Of a DNA stretch of 64,000 nucleotides, positions 63,600-64,000 are shown piece by piece. The notes under the pieces are model-generated. The model had not been told where the DNA came from and ran no database searches. It was given only the letters and a program-made list of their open reading frames with translations. The position numbers and the translations under genes are program-made. This DNA comes from an uncultured Bifidobacteriaceae bacterium (GTDB lineage: Bacteria > Actinomycetota > Actinomycetes > Actinomycetales > Bifidobacteriaceae): NCBI GenBank assembly GCA_946891915.1, contig CAMPNN010000002.1, forward strand, positions 1 to 64,000. The letters run 5' to 3'. The stretch's first letter is position 1, and the number at the start of each line of letters is the position of its first letter.

Positions 63600-64000
63600 C
63601 TATTCTTCTCGAAGCACAATCGCAGGGTCGATTTTTGAAGCGCGCAAAACAGGCGGCAACGCAGCAACGCAAGACGCAATAATGCTAAACGCCACAGAAA
63701 ACGCAACAAGCCACCAATTCACGCCCAAATCTCTAGAGAACACCATTGCTGCAAGCAAGCGCGCAAACACATACCCTACTGCTGTACCAGCAATACCGCC
63801 AACGAAACCGTACAATCCAGCTTCCGCAGTAAATTCCACGCCAATACTCTTAGCGCTTGCCCCCAAAGCTTTGCGCAAACCAATTTCGTTTCGACGCTGC
63901 TGCACAATCGAAGAAATCGTAGTGCTAACACCAACCATCATCAGCACCAAAACAACAAGCGACACAATCCAAAACAGGCTGCGAAGCATTGTAACAATAC
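63600..64000 (-). CDS. FtsX-like ABC permease, C-terminal part (runs off the window)
   Basis: The visible 133 codons hold the last three helices and the RRNEIGLRKALGAS loop of MacB/FtsX-type permeases, ending ASKIDPAIVLREE. The frame is still open at the right edge (no stop, and an ATG at 63989 is internal), so the start lies outside. It pairs with the ATPase 63 bases downstream. Confidence 0.92.
   Translation of the reverse strand, partial: IVTMLRSLFWIVSLVVLVLMMVGVSTTISSIVQQRRNEIGLRKALGASAKSIGVEFTAEAGLYGFVGGIAGTAVGYVFARLLAAMVFSRDLGVNWWLVAFSVAFSIIASCVAALPPVLRASKIDPAIVLREE

Overview
The window looks like chromosome of a low-GC member of the Bifidobacteriaceae, most probably Gardnerella. The reasons are Bifidobacterium-like proteins in AT-rich DNA, an actinobacterial zwf-opcA pair, a GlnR-type orphan regulator, a class Ib-type nrdHIEF cluster and host-glycan style genes (maltodextrin uptake, LPXTG surface protein). 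This is inferred from protein sequence only; no database was searched.

Layout. 1-8.6 kb: ribosome-binding site of a gene starting off the left edge (probably pnp), an 18-bp tandem repeat, rpsO, a membrane protein, a DedA protein, tRNA-Ala, a membrane Ser/Thr kinase, murA, a phosphoesterase, tRNA-Glu and tRNA-Gln, and a non-coding stretch with two large hairpin elements. 8.6-14.1 kb: gltX, a repeat-containing unknown protein, a histidine phosphatase, GtrA, a tautomerase and an orphan BRO-type gene. 14.2-20.1 kb: a maltodextrin-type operon (binding lipoprotein, two permeases, cytoplasmic GH13 enzyme, LacI regulator) behind a clear promoter. 20.2-31.8 kb: brnQ, argS, valS, an orphan solute-binding protein, nth, glnR, a membrane protein and ppa. 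32.1-39.7 kb: an OatA-like acyltransferase with an SGNH domain, then zwf-opcA-pgl facing gnd. 40-44.4 kb: nrdH-nrdI-nrdE-nrdF behind two NrdR boxes; NrdF carries Gln, Ser and Lys at three metal-ligand positions, the signature of the metal-free class Ie enzymes.

44.7-57 kb is an accessory island: a sortase-like lipoprotein, a 30-residue secreted peptide behind a promoter and a C10 tract, a lactococcin-972-type membrane protein and its ABC ATPase, a DUF2089 regulator coupled to a 57-residue membrane protein, an AbiEi antitoxin whose AbiEii toxin survives only as a C-terminal scrap, two paralogous NarL-type two-component pairs, and an AAA ATPase. Five copies of a 47-bp palindromic repeat lie only in this island, and a roughly 200-bp inverted repeat brackets 7.3 kb of it.

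57-64 kb: small proteins, a 1120-residue LPXTG surface protein with a C10 tract just after its signal peptide (a probable on/off switch), an FMN-binding-domain lipoprotein and an ABC exporter that runs off the right edge.

The strongest points for follow-up are the class Ie RNR, the two C10 tracts, the inverted-repeat-bracketed bacteriocin-like island with its palindromic repeats, the broken AbiE pair, and the sortase-like lipoprotein.
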